Origin: Cohnella algarum
GTDB lineage: Bacteria; Bacillota; Bacilli; Paenibacillales; Paenibacillaceae
Direction of reading: 5' to 3'
Assembly (NCBI RefSeq): GCF_016937515.1
Contig: NZ_JAFHKM010000002.1
Coordinates: 2,847,001 to 2,911,000 of the forward strand
Length of the DNA: 64,000 nt
Positions 1 through 8,666 of this stretch are shown piece by piece. Position 1 is the first letter of the stretch; the number at the start of each line of letters is the position of its first letter. The notes beneath the pieces were generated by a model. It saw only the letters and a program-made list of their open reading frames with translations, was not told where the DNA came from and ran no database searches. Both the position numbers and the translations under genes were made by a program.

Positions 1-109
1 GGCCTTCCGGGCCGACAACGATCTGGTTCTTCATTACAAGGTGGAGCGTTGGGAAGAGACGACGGCCTACTCGCCGGAGAGGAGGAGCCATGCAGACCCT
101 GCCTTTTGA
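1..109 (+). CDS. C-terminal end of an unidentified protein (cut by window edge)
   Basis: An open frame enters from the left edge and ends at a TGA at 107-109, giving about 35 residues (key stretch HYKVERWEETTAY). The family cannot be named from so short a tail. It overlaps the start of the next gene at 90 by 20 nt, which suggests a translationally coupled operon with the BtrH/carrier-protein gene downstream. The GGAGAGGAGGAG ribosome binding site of that next gene lies inside this tail. Confidence 0.5.
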   Translation, partial: AFRADNDLVLHYKVERWEETTAYSPERRSHADPAF

Positions 110-1487
110 ACCGCTGATGGACATTCCTTACTACTATCCGTGCAATTTTCCTTTGATTCACGAAGTGCTGCGAGGGCAAGGCTCGGAAAGCAGCCTGAGC
201 CTGCTCGCCAACTCGCGGTTATACGGCTTGCCGGCCTGCTCGAGTTCCGGACTGGTGAAGGTTTACTTCGACAAGCTGGACTACGACGATCCCGTCTGGA
301 AAATGACGGGCAGAACGGAGTTTCCGGACTTCGAGGAGGGCCTTGACGAGATCCGGCGCCGCACAAGCCGGGGCGAGCTGTTCATCGCGACGGGCACAAG
401 CTATTATCTCCCCTACACGGACGACTATTTGAATCCAAAGTACATCGAAAAGCTGACCGAGCCGAATTCCCGGCTCTATCTGGTCGATCATTGGCTCGGC
501 GTGCATGGCATCGGCGAAGAGCGGGTGCAGGTGTACGATCCGGTTCCCGCCCGCTACCAGGGCTCGCTGTCCTTGAAGGCGTTCGACGACTTCTGGAAGG
601 GCAACAAGGCGATTCCGGAGCTTGCGGGCGCGAAACGCAAGGACCGGCTATACACGTACGGCTCGATCGACATCGAAGCGGAGACGAAGCTGACCCCCGC
701 CTTGTACAACGAGGCGCTGCTGCGGGCGCTGGCGACGCAGGCGCACGAGTTCCTTGCCGGAAGGGAAGTCGTCCGGGGCGAGCGCGCCTATTATTTCGGC
801 CACGCGGTGTCGCTGCGGCTGCTCAAGCGGCTGCATCTCGGGACCGAGGGGGAGGATTCGCTCCGCTCGATTTCCGCCTTTTTGTTCGATATGCGGTGGA
901 GCCGTTATTTTGTCCGCGACCTGCTGCGGGAGTTGACCGCGACGTTCGGCGCCGCCCACGCCGGTTATTTGGAGGAGTTCTCGCAAATCATCGAAGAGTG
1001 GGAGACCGTGCACAAAAAGCTGCAGGGCTCGGGCGGAAGCGAGAAGGCGGCGGATCGCCTGGCCGCGCTTAGCCGGTCGCTGGAGGCGCTGATCGGCCGG
1101 GAGTATCGGCTGTACGAACGCATCCGGAAGGATCACGCTTCGGTGCCGCCGTTCGAACGGCGAGGATCGGGCCGTAACGCCGGGCATCGGGACGCGATCG
1201 TCCGCATCGTGCTCGACAGCTGCCGGGAAATCAATTCGGTCCACAACGGACGCATTCCGGTGGAGCTCGGCTTGCAAACGCCGCTTTACGGGCGCGACGG
1301 CAATCTGGACTCGCTCGGGCTGGTAACGCTGCTCGCCACGGTGGAGCAGGGGATCCAGGACGAGCTCGGGTTGGGCGTCGCCTTGTCCGACGGAGCGGAG
1401 CCGGCGGCGGGAATGTCCGACAGCCCTTACCGCACGGTGGACAGCCTGGTCGGGTATTTGCTCGGGCGGCTGCCGGAAGCGGGCTAA
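90..1487 (+). CDS. BtrH-like acyltransferase/cysteine-peptidase-fold protein fused to an acyl/peptidyl carrier domain
   Basis: 465 residues, with ATG preceded by GGAGAGGAGGAGCC. The N-terminal two thirds resemble the butirosin BtrH N-terminal family (C39-like cysteine-peptidase fold): an early Cys (YYPCNFPLIHE), a LPYTDDY stretch, then VDHWLGVHG and VQVYDP, which fit a Cys-His-Asp arrangement. In butirosin biosynthesis BtrH moves an acyl group from a carrier protein to an amine. Residues about 370-465 look like a carrier protein, with the motif GNLDSLGLVTLL and Ser408 (codon at 1311) as the likely phosphopantetheine site. Having acyltransferase and carrier in one chain is the notable point. 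The adjacent AMP-ligase (17 nt downstream) is the natural loader. The family match is by motif only; the substrate is unknown. Confidence 0.6.
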   Translation: MQTLPFEPLMDIPYYYPCNFPLIHEVLRGQGSESSLSLLANSRLYGLPACSSSGLVKVYFDKLDYDDPVWKMTGRTEFPDFEEGLDEIRRRTSRGELFIATGTSYYLPYTDDYLNPKYIEKLTEPNSRLYLVDHWLGVHGIGEERVQVYDPVPARYQGSLSLKAFDDFWKGNKAIPELAGAKRKDRLYTYGSIDIEAETKLTPALYNEALLRALATQAHEFLAGREVVRGERAYYFGHAVSLRLLKRLHLGTEGEDSLRSISAFLFDMRWSRYFVRDLLRELTATFGAAHAGYLEEFSQIIEEWETVHKKLQGSGGSEKAADRLAALSRSLEALIGREYRLYERIRKDHASVPPFERRGSGRNAGHRDAIVRIVLDSCREINSVHNGRIPVELGLQTPLYGRDGNLDSLGLVTLLATVEQGIQDELGLGVALSDGAEPAAGMSDSPYRTVDSLVGYLLGRLPEAG

Positions 1488-1504
1488 GCCGGAGGAGGTG
1501 GACC

Positions 1505-2866
1505 ATGTATCGAAGCTTTCTGTTTGACCGCTTCGGGGAGTTCGGCTCGCGGACGGCATTCGTATGGCGCGGGACGGCGTATTCGTACGACTGGCTGGCG
1601 AACGCCGTCGCGCTCCTGTCGGAGCAGCTGCGCCTCGAAGGCATCGAACGGCGCGTCGTTTCGCTGGAGGAATCGTATACCCCGCACGCGGTCGCCGCGC
1701 TGTTTGCCTTGTTCGCAAGGGGAAACATCGTGCTGCCGCTCGATCCCCAGCTGGTCGAGGCCAAAAAGCTCGAATATTTGGCGATCGGCGAGGCCGAAGC
1801 GCGAGTTCGTTCGGACGAGGGGGGAATCGTCGCACGCCCGCACCGGGAAGGCGGCATTTCCCATCCGCTGCTCGCGTCGCTGCTGATGGAGGGCGCGCCG
1901 GGCCTGGTCATTTTCTCCTCCGGATCGACGGGGAAAAGCAAGGCCGCCGTTCACCACGCCGACCGGCTGCTCGGCAAGTTCCGCAAAACCGGGCGCCCGC
2001 GGCGGACCATTCCGTTTATGATGTTCGACCATATCGGCGGCATGAACACGCTGCTGCAGACGCTGGCGAGCGGAGGCAGCCTGTGCATATTGGAGGACCG
2101 CTCCCCCGCCGAGGTTTGCAGGGTGATCGAGCGTTACCGGGTCGAAGCGCTGCCGGTATCCCCGACGTTCATGAATTTGCTGCTCATTAGCGGAGCTTAC
2201 CGGGAATTCGATTTATCGAGCCTGGAGGTCGTTTCCTACGGCTCGGAAGTGATGCCGGAGAGCACCCTGGCCGCCTGGAACGCCGTTTTTCCGAATGTGC
2301 GCACGGTTCAGGCGTACGGCATGTCCGAGCTCGGCATCCTGCGGACGAAGTCCAAAGGCGGGGACTCGCTCCTTTTTTCCATCGAATCGGACAGCGCGCA
2401 GTACCGGATTGTCGACGGCATGCTGGAAGTGAAGACGGAGACGGCCATGCTCGGGTATTTGAACGCGCCGGATCCGTTCACGGAGGACGGCTGGCTGCGC
2501 ACGGGCGACGAGGCGATTGCGGAGGGCGGCTTTATCCGCATCCTCGGGCGCCGCTCGGAAATCATCAACATCGGCGGGGAGAAGGTGTACCCGGCCGAGG
2601 TGGAAAGCGTGCTGCAGCAGCTCGATTTCATCGAGGAGGCCGCGGTAAGCGCGGAGCCGAACGCCATTACCGGGCAGATGGTGACGGCGACCGTCAAGCT
2701 GCGGGAGGAACTGCCCCTTAAAGAGGCGCGCCGGCGGATTTGGGCGTATTGCTCGGATAAGTTGCCCCCTTTTAAAATTCCGCAAAAAATCGTCGTGACG
2801 ACCGAATCGCTTGTCGGCAGCCGCATGAAAAAGAGGAGAACCCCGCAGCAAGCGAACAGGGATTGA
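1505..2866 (+). CDS. AMP-forming acyl/aminoacyl ligase (ANL superfamily)
   Basis: 453 residues, with ATG after GGAGGAGGTGGACC. ANL motifs occur in order: the P-loop-like A3 motif VIFSSGSTGKSKAAVHH (residues 136-151), A5 YGMSELG (272-278), A7 RTGDE (about 335), A8 GRRSEIINIGGEKVYPAEVE and a Lys-rich C-terminal A10 region. These enzymes adenylate a carboxylate and pass it to a carrier thiol or CoA. At 453 residues it is short for the family (usually 500-550), as stand-alone aryl or amino-acid ligases often are. It follows the carrier-domain gene by 17 nt, so it probably charges that carrier. Its 3' end runs into a tandem repeat, and the stop codon lies in the first repeat unit. Confidence 0.85.
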   Translation: MYRSFLFDRFGEFGSRTAFVWRGTAYSYDWLANAVALLSEQLRLEGIERRVVSLEESYTPHAVAALFALFARGNIVLPLDPQLVEAKKLEYLAIGEAEARVRSDEGGIVARPHREGGISHPLLASLLMEGAPGLVIFSSGSTGKSKAAVHHADRLLGKFRKTGRPRRTIPFMMFDHIGGMNTLLQTLASGGSLCILEDRSPAEVCRVIERYRVEALPVSPTFMNLLLISGAYREFDLSSLEVVSYGSEVMPESTLAAWNAVFPNVRTVQAYGMSELGILRTKSKGGDSLLFSIESDSAQYRIVDGMLEVKTETAMLGYLNAPDPFTEDGWLRTGDEAIAEGGFIRILGRRSEIINIGGEKVYPAEVESVLQQLDFIEEAAVSAEPNAITGQMVTATVKLREELPLKEARRRIWAYCSDKLPPFKIPQKIVVTTESLVGSRMKKRRTPQQANRD

Positions 2867-3178
2867 GCGGGTTAGCTGGCGGACGGGGATTGAGCGGGCT
2901 GGCCGGCGTACAGGGATTGAGTGGGCTGGCTGGCAAACGGGGACTGAGTGGGCTGGCTGGCGAACGGGGATTAAGCGGGTTAGCTGGTAAAGCGAACAGG
3001 GATTGAGCGGGTTAGCGGGCGTACAGGGATTGTCCGGGTTAGCTGGCGGACGGGGATTGAGCGGGCTGGCCGGCGTACAGGGATTGAGTGGGCTGGCTGG
3101 CAAACGGGGACTGAGCGGGCTGGCCGGCGTACAGGGATTGTCCGGGATTGCGGGCGAACAGGGGTTGTCCGAGTTTGC
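2862..3178. repeat. 27-bp tandem repeat, about 12 copies
   Basis: Units of 26-28 bp built on GGGATTGAGCGGGCTGG followed by CCGGCGTACA, with variants (TTAGCTGG, TGGCAAAC). Units repeat in blocks, so higher-order duplication is visible. The block AGCGAACAGGGATTGAGCGG occurs both at the very end of the ligase gene and again near 2992, so the array grew from, or captured, the gene's 3' end. It fills the gap between the ligase and the dioxygenase and encodes nothing convincing; the long minus-strand frame across it (repeating SIPVR) is a by-product. Confidence 0.9.
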
Positions 3179-3257
3179 GTGACCGCGCCGGCTTCGTTGC
3201 ATGATTGGAAGTGGCTGAGCAGTACTACTAAATCCAATTCTGAGGAGTGTTTGGACG

Positions 3258-4016
3258 ATGCAAACGACGGTAGAACGATACGCGCAGGAACTGGAGCAAT
3301 TCCACCGGGACGGATACGTCGTATTCAAAAACGCGTTGAACGCCGAGCAGGTCGCCGCCGTCAAAGAAGGCATTCGGCAGGCGTTCGAAGGCAAGGGGCC
3401 GGAAGTCATGCTTCAGGGGCCGATGTTCGAAAGGGGCGAAATTTTCGAGTCGCTCGTCGACTACCCCGGCGTTTCCGAGTTCATCGAGGAAGTGATCGGC
3501 CCGGACTGCCAGCTCAGCAGCATGAACGGGATGCGGACGATCCGGGAAAACGCGGTCAGCAAATGGCACGTCGACGAAGCGCTGTTCCTGCCGCTCCCGG
3601 ACGGCGTCGAGCTGGATCCGCGCATTCAGCTGCCGGTTTACTTGTGCAACGCCCTCTATTACCTGGACGACATTACGGAAGATCTCGGCCCGACGCAGAT
3701 CGTTCCCGGCTCGCACCGGGCGGGCAAGCACCTGGCCTTCGCCGACGAGATCGGCATGTACAAGGGACGCGGTCCCGAATCGGTGCTCGTGAACGCCGGC
3801 GACTGCCTCGTGTTCAACAGCCAGCTCTGGCACCGCGGGGCGCCGAACAGGACCGACCGGCCGCGTTACGTGCAGCAGATCATCTATCGGAAAAAATTCC
3901 TCGTGCCGCGCATGAGCCACGACGACAACGCGGGCTATCGGGTGCCGCAGGACATTCTCGACCGCGCCAACCCGCGGCGGAAGCGGCTGCTGGGGTATAA
4001 CGAGCGGATTTTTTGA
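3258..4016 (+). CDS. Phytanoyl-CoA dioxygenase (PhyH) family Fe(II)/2-oxoglutarate oxygenase
   Basis: 252 residues, with ATG after GAGGAGTGTTTGGACG. The 2-His-1-carboxylate iron site is visible as KWHVDEALF (His104, Asp106) and LWHRGAPNRTDRPR (His192), with a downstream Arg to hold 2-oxoglutarate. PhyH enzymes hydroxylate or otherwise oxidise unactivated carbons, often in natural-product tailoring. Standing downstream of the acyltransferase/carrier and ligase genes on the same strand, it may modify the carrier-bound acid or the final product, although 390 nt of tandem repeat separates it from the ligase. Length is slightly short for the family. Confidence 0.85.
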   Translation: MQTTVERYAQELEQFHRDGYVVFKNALNAEQVAAVKEGIRQAFEGKGPEVMLQGPMFERGEIFESLVDYPGVSEFIEEVIGPDCQLSSMNGMRTIRENAVSKWHVDEALFLPLPDGVELDPRIQLPVYLCNALYYLDDITEDLGPTQIVPGSHRAGKHLAFADEIGMYKGRGPESVLVNAGDCLVFNSQLWHRGAPNRTDRPRYVQQIIYRKKFLVPRMSHDDNAGYRVPQDILDRANPRRKRLLGYNERIF

Positions 4017-4154
4017 GAGTTGGCGCTGCCGGATTCGCGTTCGGATGGGAGGGACCCCGGCGTAAACGGGGGCGTCTCGCGTAGCAAGGTTGACGCAGCA
4101 TAGTCAGGTTGGCGCAGCGTAAGCAGCGAGCCGGTCCAGGGGGGCGTCCCGTGA

Positions 4155-4195
4155 GCGGATTTTGATCCGCTTGAGGGGCTGCCCCCTTGTTTTTT
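4155..4195 (+). terminator. Possible Rho-independent terminator after the dioxygenase gene
   Basis: A perfect GCGGAT-tttg-ATCCGC stem (4155-4170) is followed by an AGGGG-ctg-CCCCT hairpin and a T6 run (4190-4195). It lies 140 nt after the dioxygenase stop. The sequence between (4017-4154) shows no gene. Confidence 0.45.
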
Positions 4196-4229
4196 GCATT
4201 TTCTCCGTTTGGTCGGCTTTTGTCGATTG

Positions 4230-4690
4230 CGCCGGATTTCCTTGATGTAGTGCATTGGGTGCACCACATGGCGTCTCCCCGCCTGGATTTCCCTGATGTA
4301 GTGCGCTGGGTGCACCACATGGGCGTCTCCCCGGTTGGATTTCCCCGATGTAGTGCGCTGGGTGCACCACATGGGCGTCTACCCGACCGGATTTCCCCGA
4401 TGTAGTGCGCTGGGTGCACCACATGGGCGTCTACCCGACCGGATTTCCCCGATGTAGTGTACTGGGTGCACCACATGGGCGTCTCCCCGGTTGGATTTCC
4501 CCGATGTAGTGCATTGGGTGCACCACATGGGCGTCTCCCCGGTTGGATTTCCCCGATGTAGTGTACTGGGTGCACCACATGGGCGTCTCCCCGGCTGGAT
4601 TTCCCTGATGTAGTGCACTGGGTACACCATATGGGCGTCTCCCCGGCCGGATTTCCCCGATGTAGTGTACTGGATGCACTACATGGTCAT
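4230..4690. repeat. 52-bp tandem repeat, 9 copies
   Basis: The word GATGTAGTG recurs at 4244, 4295, 4347, 4399, 4451, 4503, 4555, 4607 and 4659, a period of 52 bp (the first is 51). Each unit contains an imperfect dyad, ATGTAGTGC...GCACCACAT, that could fold into a hairpin. Copies differ at a few positions (CCCGGTT, ACCCGACC). It lies between the terminator of the biosynthetic locus and the first CRISPR array. The next 230 nt (4691-4923) hold no recognisable gene. Confidence 0.95.
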
Positions 4691-4923
4691 CGCTCCCGCT
4701 GGATTCCTCCAATTCTGCGCCGAATACGCGCTGAAACAACCCTCCGTAGACATTCGGTGGGTTGTTTGCGTTGGCGGAGGATTCGATGTGCCGCGCGGCG
4801 GCCACATTGGATTTCGAGTTGTGTTGGACTCCTTTAAGGAAGACTGGCTGCTCACCGCATGCCATCCGGGGAAAGATAGAGTTACGGAGGTAAGCCCCGA
4901 TTGCCGGCTTCCGGAAAGACCTT

Positions 4924-5809
4924 ATGAATGCGTAGCATATGGTGTGGGATGCGACTACGATAAATTCCTCGTCGTCACGCCGAAGGGGAGTTTCAGTCCA
5001 CGCATCCGTGTGGGATGCGACGGGGCGGGATGTCCACCTACGGCGGCCGACTCGTGGTTTCAATCCACGCATCCGTGTGGGATGCGACTTAAACAAGGCT
5101 ATGGCCGACATCGATCGGCAGATGTTTCAATCCACGCATCCGTGTGGGATGCGACCAAAATCCTCGACGGCCGTAATCCGGTCGTCCTGTTTCAATCCAC
5201 GCATCCGTGTGGGATGCGACACGAGTTGTACGAATACTGCAAGATGGTACTTGAGGGTTTCAATCCACGCATCCGTGTGGGATGCGACAATCCCCTATGA
5301 CGTTACCGTCACCGCCATAGGTTTCAATCCACGCATCCGTGTGGGATGCGACACACAAACGATACGACGAGCAGCAGAGGGACAAGTTTCAATCCACGCA
5401 TCCGTGTGGGATGCGACGTTTCAGCATCGTCAAGGTCCAAGATTTTTGCCGTTTCAATCCACGCATCCGTGTGGGATGCGACCGCCCGGGCGGTAGACGC
5501 GACCCGGTGGGGCGTTGGTTTCAATCCACGCATCCGTGTGGGATGCGACCGAAGACGCCCTGTGGTTCGATGTGCCGAACCGGTTTCAATCCACGCATCC
5601 GTGTGGGATGCGACGCAGAGCTTGCGGTGATCGAACTGAGGGAAAGGGTTTCAATCCACGCATCCGTGTGGGATGCGACATCGACTGGAAACAAGGCCGG
5701 CCATTACATCTCGTTTCAATCCACGCATCCGTGTGGGATGCGACTAGCCGCCCTGGATCGGGACGGCGGCCCTCTATGTTTCAATCCACGCATCCGTGTG
5801 GGATGCGAC
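4924..5809 (-). CRISPR. CRISPR array 1 (13 good repeats plus one degenerate)
   Basis: 32-nt repeats, reading on the plus strand GTTTCAATCCACGCATCC, GTGT, GGGATGCGAC, start at 4990, 5057, 5124, 5189, 5257, 5321, 5386, 5451, 5518, 5583, 5648, 5713 and 5778, with 32-36-nt spacers. The 4990 copy has one mismatch, and a decayed copy occupies about 4924-4955. Decay on the left and the conserved leader on the right put transcription on the minus strand, where the repeat begins GTCGCATCCC and ends TGGATTGAAAC, the usual I-C-type form. All spacers appear different from each other. Confidence 0.97.
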
Positions 5810-5978
5810 AGCGCGATTTCAAAGCCCTTGTGCTGTAAGGGCTTGCAAGCGCTTTAGTGCGAATCTCATTTTATTATACTTCAAAACAAGGTGAATTTCA
5901 TGATAAAACGCTAAAAACCCAGTCGTATCAAGGGGTGCGAATCTCCCAGGAAAATCATGTGCGCTTGGGGTTCGCACC
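5810..5978 (-). promoter_or_regulatory. CRISPR leader of array 1
   Basis: About 170 nt conserved at the right end of all five arrays, starting AGCGCG directly after the last repeat. On the minus strand it reads from GGTGCGAACCCCAAGCGCAC, through a second TTCGCAC motif and a conserved TATAAT -10-like box (GTATAATAAAATGAG) followed by a third TTCGCAC, to a short CCCTTG/CAAGGG dyad beside the first repeat. The GTGCGAA/TTCGCAC words form inverted and direct repeats and may bind an adaptation or transcription factor. This copy differs slightly (CCCAGGAAAATC). Confidence 0.85.
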
Positions 5979-6042
5979 GAGATTAGGGCGATACATGAGC
6001 GAGCGACTAACTCGATGGTTTGGCGGCTTAGTTGTAATATCC

Positions 6043-7608
6043 TTTTTAGAAGTCCGGTGATTTAGGTCAGTTGTAACCGTCTCTTCGGCATAAAAAAAGA
6101 GGAAAACAACCCAACCAGCGCCGAAATGAGCAGGTCCGACACTGCCTCCATCATCACGGATTTCGGTTTTGGACATGCCAAAACACCGGTTTGTGGTCGC
6201 TTTTTCTTAAACCGGCACAGTCTTTTCAGATTTTGAACGATGGCCGTGAGCACCGCCTGCTCTTGCATGCAGTCCAATCCACGGCTCCGTGCGCGGCCCA
6301 GGCCATGCGCGACTTTGCTTTCGGCAAACACATGCTCGCACCGCGTCCGCAACTTTTGCAGATGACGGTAAGAACCCATAAGCTGAATTCGTTTGGCTTT
6401 GTTTCGAATTTGGATTTCCCGGATTTTGGCCAGCCGTTTGCGTTGTTTCTCCGGATCGTTCGTTTGACGTTTCCAAGCAGGTACATCTTCCAGTGTCAGG
6501 TTGCGAAGCGAAACCAGGGGAACAATCCCTTGCTCGAACAACGCTTGCAGATAATCTGTCGTACCGTAGGCTTTATCGGCAGAAAGCGTCCGAATCCGGA
6601 TTTGCGGATGGGCAAAACGGATCGCGAAGAGCTGCCGCAAGCTCGTTTCACGCTCAGCCGTTCCGGACGCGATGCTCGCTTGCGTAGACAGAATGACGCC
6701 GGATTTGATATCCGTCACATCATGCACCAAATACCGCAAATGCGCTTCCTGACCGTTGCTCTTTTTGTACAAGCGGGCATCCGGATCCGTTACGCTGCGG
6801 TGGGTCTTGTTCGAGAACGTTTTGCCATGAAAATCTTCATGCGTCGCTTCGTCTTCCAGCAGCCGCTCTTTTTGCGCGGGCGGTGCGGGCGGCTGTCGGT
6901 CATCATCGGAATCATGGGCGACACCACCGGTCTCTTCATCTTGCCGGGCCATGCGAGCCAAATAGTCTTCAATCGACTCCACCGGGGCCAGGGTGATTTC
7001 TTTCAAGCTGTGAATGGATGCGTTGGCCCGTACCTGGGTGCCGTCGACGCCGACATGCACATCGGGTTGGACCAGTCCCGCGGCGATGCACTGATCGACG
7101 ACATGTTTCATCAGCTTCTCAAAAACACCGTGCGTTCGCCACAATTTCCGGGTCTTCACCAAGGTCGTCCGATCCGGCAGGGACGGCCGCGATGAGTCCG
7201 GGCGCACGACGGATTCGAAATCCAGTCCGCAAAACCACAAATAGCCCGCATGCATGGGCAACAGTTGATACAATTCCCGTTCGGAATGGTTGAACAAATA
7301 CGAAAGCAGCATCAGTCGAACCATCCGCTCCGGGTCAGCCGCCGGGCGGCCGGTACGTTCCGTATATAGAGGCGCCACCCAATCATGAACGATGGAAAAA
7401 TCAAGCGCTTCGTTCAGTTGGCGCAGGATGTGCTTTTTCGGCACGAGTTCATCCATATCCACGAATTGGAACATCTGAGGCTGGATAGCCGATGACTTGC
7501 GGGCTTTCATACCTAATCACTCTTTCGATAGTCGTGTTACGATATTAATTCGACAAAACCGTGATAAAAGCCTGCTTACGCGGACTTTATCACCGGACTT
7601 TTAGAAAA
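6043..7608 (-). mobile_element. IS1182-type insertion sequence
   Basis: A 1.57-kb element with one transposase gene. Imperfect terminal inverted repeats share the core AAGTCCGGTGAT (left end near 6043-6065, right end near 7585-7608). No target duplication could be settled. It sits just upstream of the leader of array 1, so it separates that leader from whatever lay to its right. Confidence 0.8.
6062..7510 (-). CDS. IS1182 family DDE transposase
   Basis: 482 residues and full length for the family. The N-terminal half has the ERTGRPAADPERMVRLMLLS region typical of IS1182/IS5-like transposases. The DDE residues are visible in HVGVDGTQVRANAS, TLSADKAYGTTDYL and CEHVFAESKVAHGLGRARS. The gene is intact, so the element may still be active. 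It carries out cut-and-paste transposition. Confidence 0.92.
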   Translation of the reverse strand: MKARKSSAIQPQMFQFVDMDELVPKKHILRQLNEALDFSIVHDWVAPLYTERTGRPAADPERMVRLMLLSYLFNHSERELYQLLPMHAGYLWFCGLDFESVVRPDSSRPSLPDRTTLVKTRKLWRTHGVFEKLMKHVVDQCIAAGLVQPDVHVGVDGTQVRANASIHSLKEITLAPVESIEDYLARMARQDEETGGVAHDSDDDRQPPAPPAQKERLLEDEATHEDFHGKTFSNKTHRSVTDPDARLYKKSNGQEAHLRYLVHDVTDIKSGVILSTQASIASGTAERETSLRQLFAIRFAHPQIRIRTLSADKAYGTTDYLQALFEQGIVPLVSLRNLTLEDVPAWKRQTNDPEKQRKRLAKIREIQIRNKAKRIQLMGSYRHLQKLRTRCEHVFAESKVAHGLGRARSRGLDCMQEQAVLTAIVQNLKRLCRFKKKRPQTGVLACPKPKSVMMEAVSDLLISALVGLFSSFFMPKRRLQLT

Positions 7609-7617
7609 TCGTTCGGA

Positions 7618-7923
7618 TCATGGTCTGCCAATGGTTTTGAAAGATAACCCGTGTTCGCCTAGAGCGTCCCGAAGCTTGGGTAAAGATGCTGGTCCCATGC
7701 CGTGAAGTTTCAAAATCTCTTTCTCGCTGTAATTCGCAAGTTGTTGGACCGAAATGATTCCCTCATGCTCCAAAGCCCGTCTTGCTGGGGAGGAAAGAAG
7801 GGAAAGAAATCCGGACTCGGGTTTGCGTTCTTGCTCGCAGATGGGGCAAGTGGGGCAGTCGCTGCTTTTATAGTATTCGTGTCCTTTTTCGCAAGTTCTT
7901 AATGCTTTACTCGAAGCTGCCAT
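7618..7923 (-). CDS. Small protein with Cys cluster and RNA-polymerase-alpha-CTD-like HhH domain
   Basis: 101 residues, with a well-placed ribosome binding site (AAGGAGATGCGCCC before ATG). The N-terminus has a possible metal site (CEKGHEYY, then CPTCPICEQ). The C-terminal 55 residues resemble the alpha C-terminal domain of RNA polymerase (LANYSEKEILKLHGMGPASL), a helix-hairpin-helix DNA-binding fold. It lies between the IS1182 right end and the old end of array 2, on the same strand as the arrays. It could be a transcription-linked DNA-binding protein. The link to CRISPR is by position only. Confidence 0.65.
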   Translation of the reverse strand: MAASSKALRTCEKGHEYYKSSDCPTCPICEQERKPESGFLSLLSSPARRALEHEGIISVQQLANYSEKEILKLHGMGPASLPKLRDALGEHGLSFKTIGRP

Positions 7924-7997
7924 GGGCGCATCTCCTTATTCTGTCTTCTTCGCTCGTTTGCCTATTGAGCCTGAACTTCGAGAAAAGAGAAAAACGC

Positions 7998-8228
7998 TGA
8001 TCAATCCACGCATCCACATGGGATGCGACAATGAAAAACGGCCTATCCTCGGCTCCACCCGAGTTTCAATCCACGCATCCACATGGGATGCGACCGGAGG
8101 TCGGGCGCTCCTGAATTGTTACGCCGTGTTGTTTCAATCCACGCATCCACATGGGATGCGACCGGTAGGTTTTGTCGATGTCTGCTACCGACTGGGAGTT
8201 TCAATCCCGCATCCACATGGGATGCGAC
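7998..8228 (-). CRISPR. CRISPR array 2, leader-distal fragment (4 repeats) cut off by IS66
   Basis: Repeats start at 7998 (first bases altered), 8063, 8131 and 8198 (31 nt, one base lost), with the core ATCCACATGGGATGCGAC. They are the oldest end of array 2. The IS66 element begins 32 nt into the spacer after the last of them, and the same spacer resumes at 10716. They are therefore separated by 2.5 kb from the leader at 12635. Confidence 0.95.
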
Positions 8229-8345
8229 GGGAAGGCTATGTCGCCTTGATCTGGAATGCCGTAAGCGTCAAACTCTCCCCACCTTCGTTCCTTGCAATAA
8301 CCGTGAGATAATCCTCCTCATAGTCCAATTGGGGGAGGATTTTTT

Positions 8346-8666
8346 ATGGCCAGAGAAGACGTACAGAAGAAATGGGAAGAACGAATTGCCGCTTTCCGTT
8401 CCAGTGGAGAAAAAGCAGCAAGATGGTGCAAAGCCAATCAGGTGGATCGTCGCGGGCTCTATACATGGATGAAGAGACTAAGCGGTTCATCCCCTGCTGC
8501 TGTCAAGTCAGCCACCTTCGTCAAAGCTCATATTACTCCCGAGCCGGAAGCCACACCTTCGGCTTGCCTTCGCATCCGAATCGGCGCAGCCGTCATCGAG
8601 GTTGACGCCGGGTTCAATCCCGCTTTGCTCCGCGACGTGGTGCAGGCTTTGGAGGTCATATGCTGA
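8346..8666 (+). CDS. tnpA: IS66 TnpA accessory protein
   Basis: 106 residues. The start has the typical IS66 OrfA helix-turn-helix segment (KWEERIAAFRSSGEKAARWC, then a RRGLYTWMKRL recognition helix). It follows a GGGGGAGGATTTTTT ribosome binding site and overlaps tnpB by 7 nt. TnpA is needed with TnpB and TnpC for IS66 transposition. Confidence 0.9.
   Translation: MAREDVQKKWEERIAAFRSSGEKAARWCKANQVDRRGLYTWMKRLSGSSPAAVKSATFVKAHITPEPEATPSACLRIRIGAAVIEVDAGFNPALLRDVVQALEVIC

Noticed and set aside
2213..3409. Long minus-strand frame with SIPVRQPA repeats
   Set aside because: It is antisense to the ligase and runs through the 27-bp tandem repeat, so it is a by-product of repeat composition.
3880..4630. 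Minus-strand frames rich in CGAPSALHRGNP repeats
   Set aside because: Translation of the 52-bp tandem repeat; no ribosome binding site or non-repeat body.
4939..5857. Overlapping open frames with repeated HPCGMR, IHASVWDAT and NPRIRVGCD peptides (and the like over the other arrays)
   Set aside because: They are translations of CRISPR repeats in three frames; spacers keep them open by chance.
5810..5978. Leader region as a tracrRNA or small RNA gene
   Set aside because: No anti-repeat pairing and no Cas9 nearby; conserved position beside every array fits a leader.
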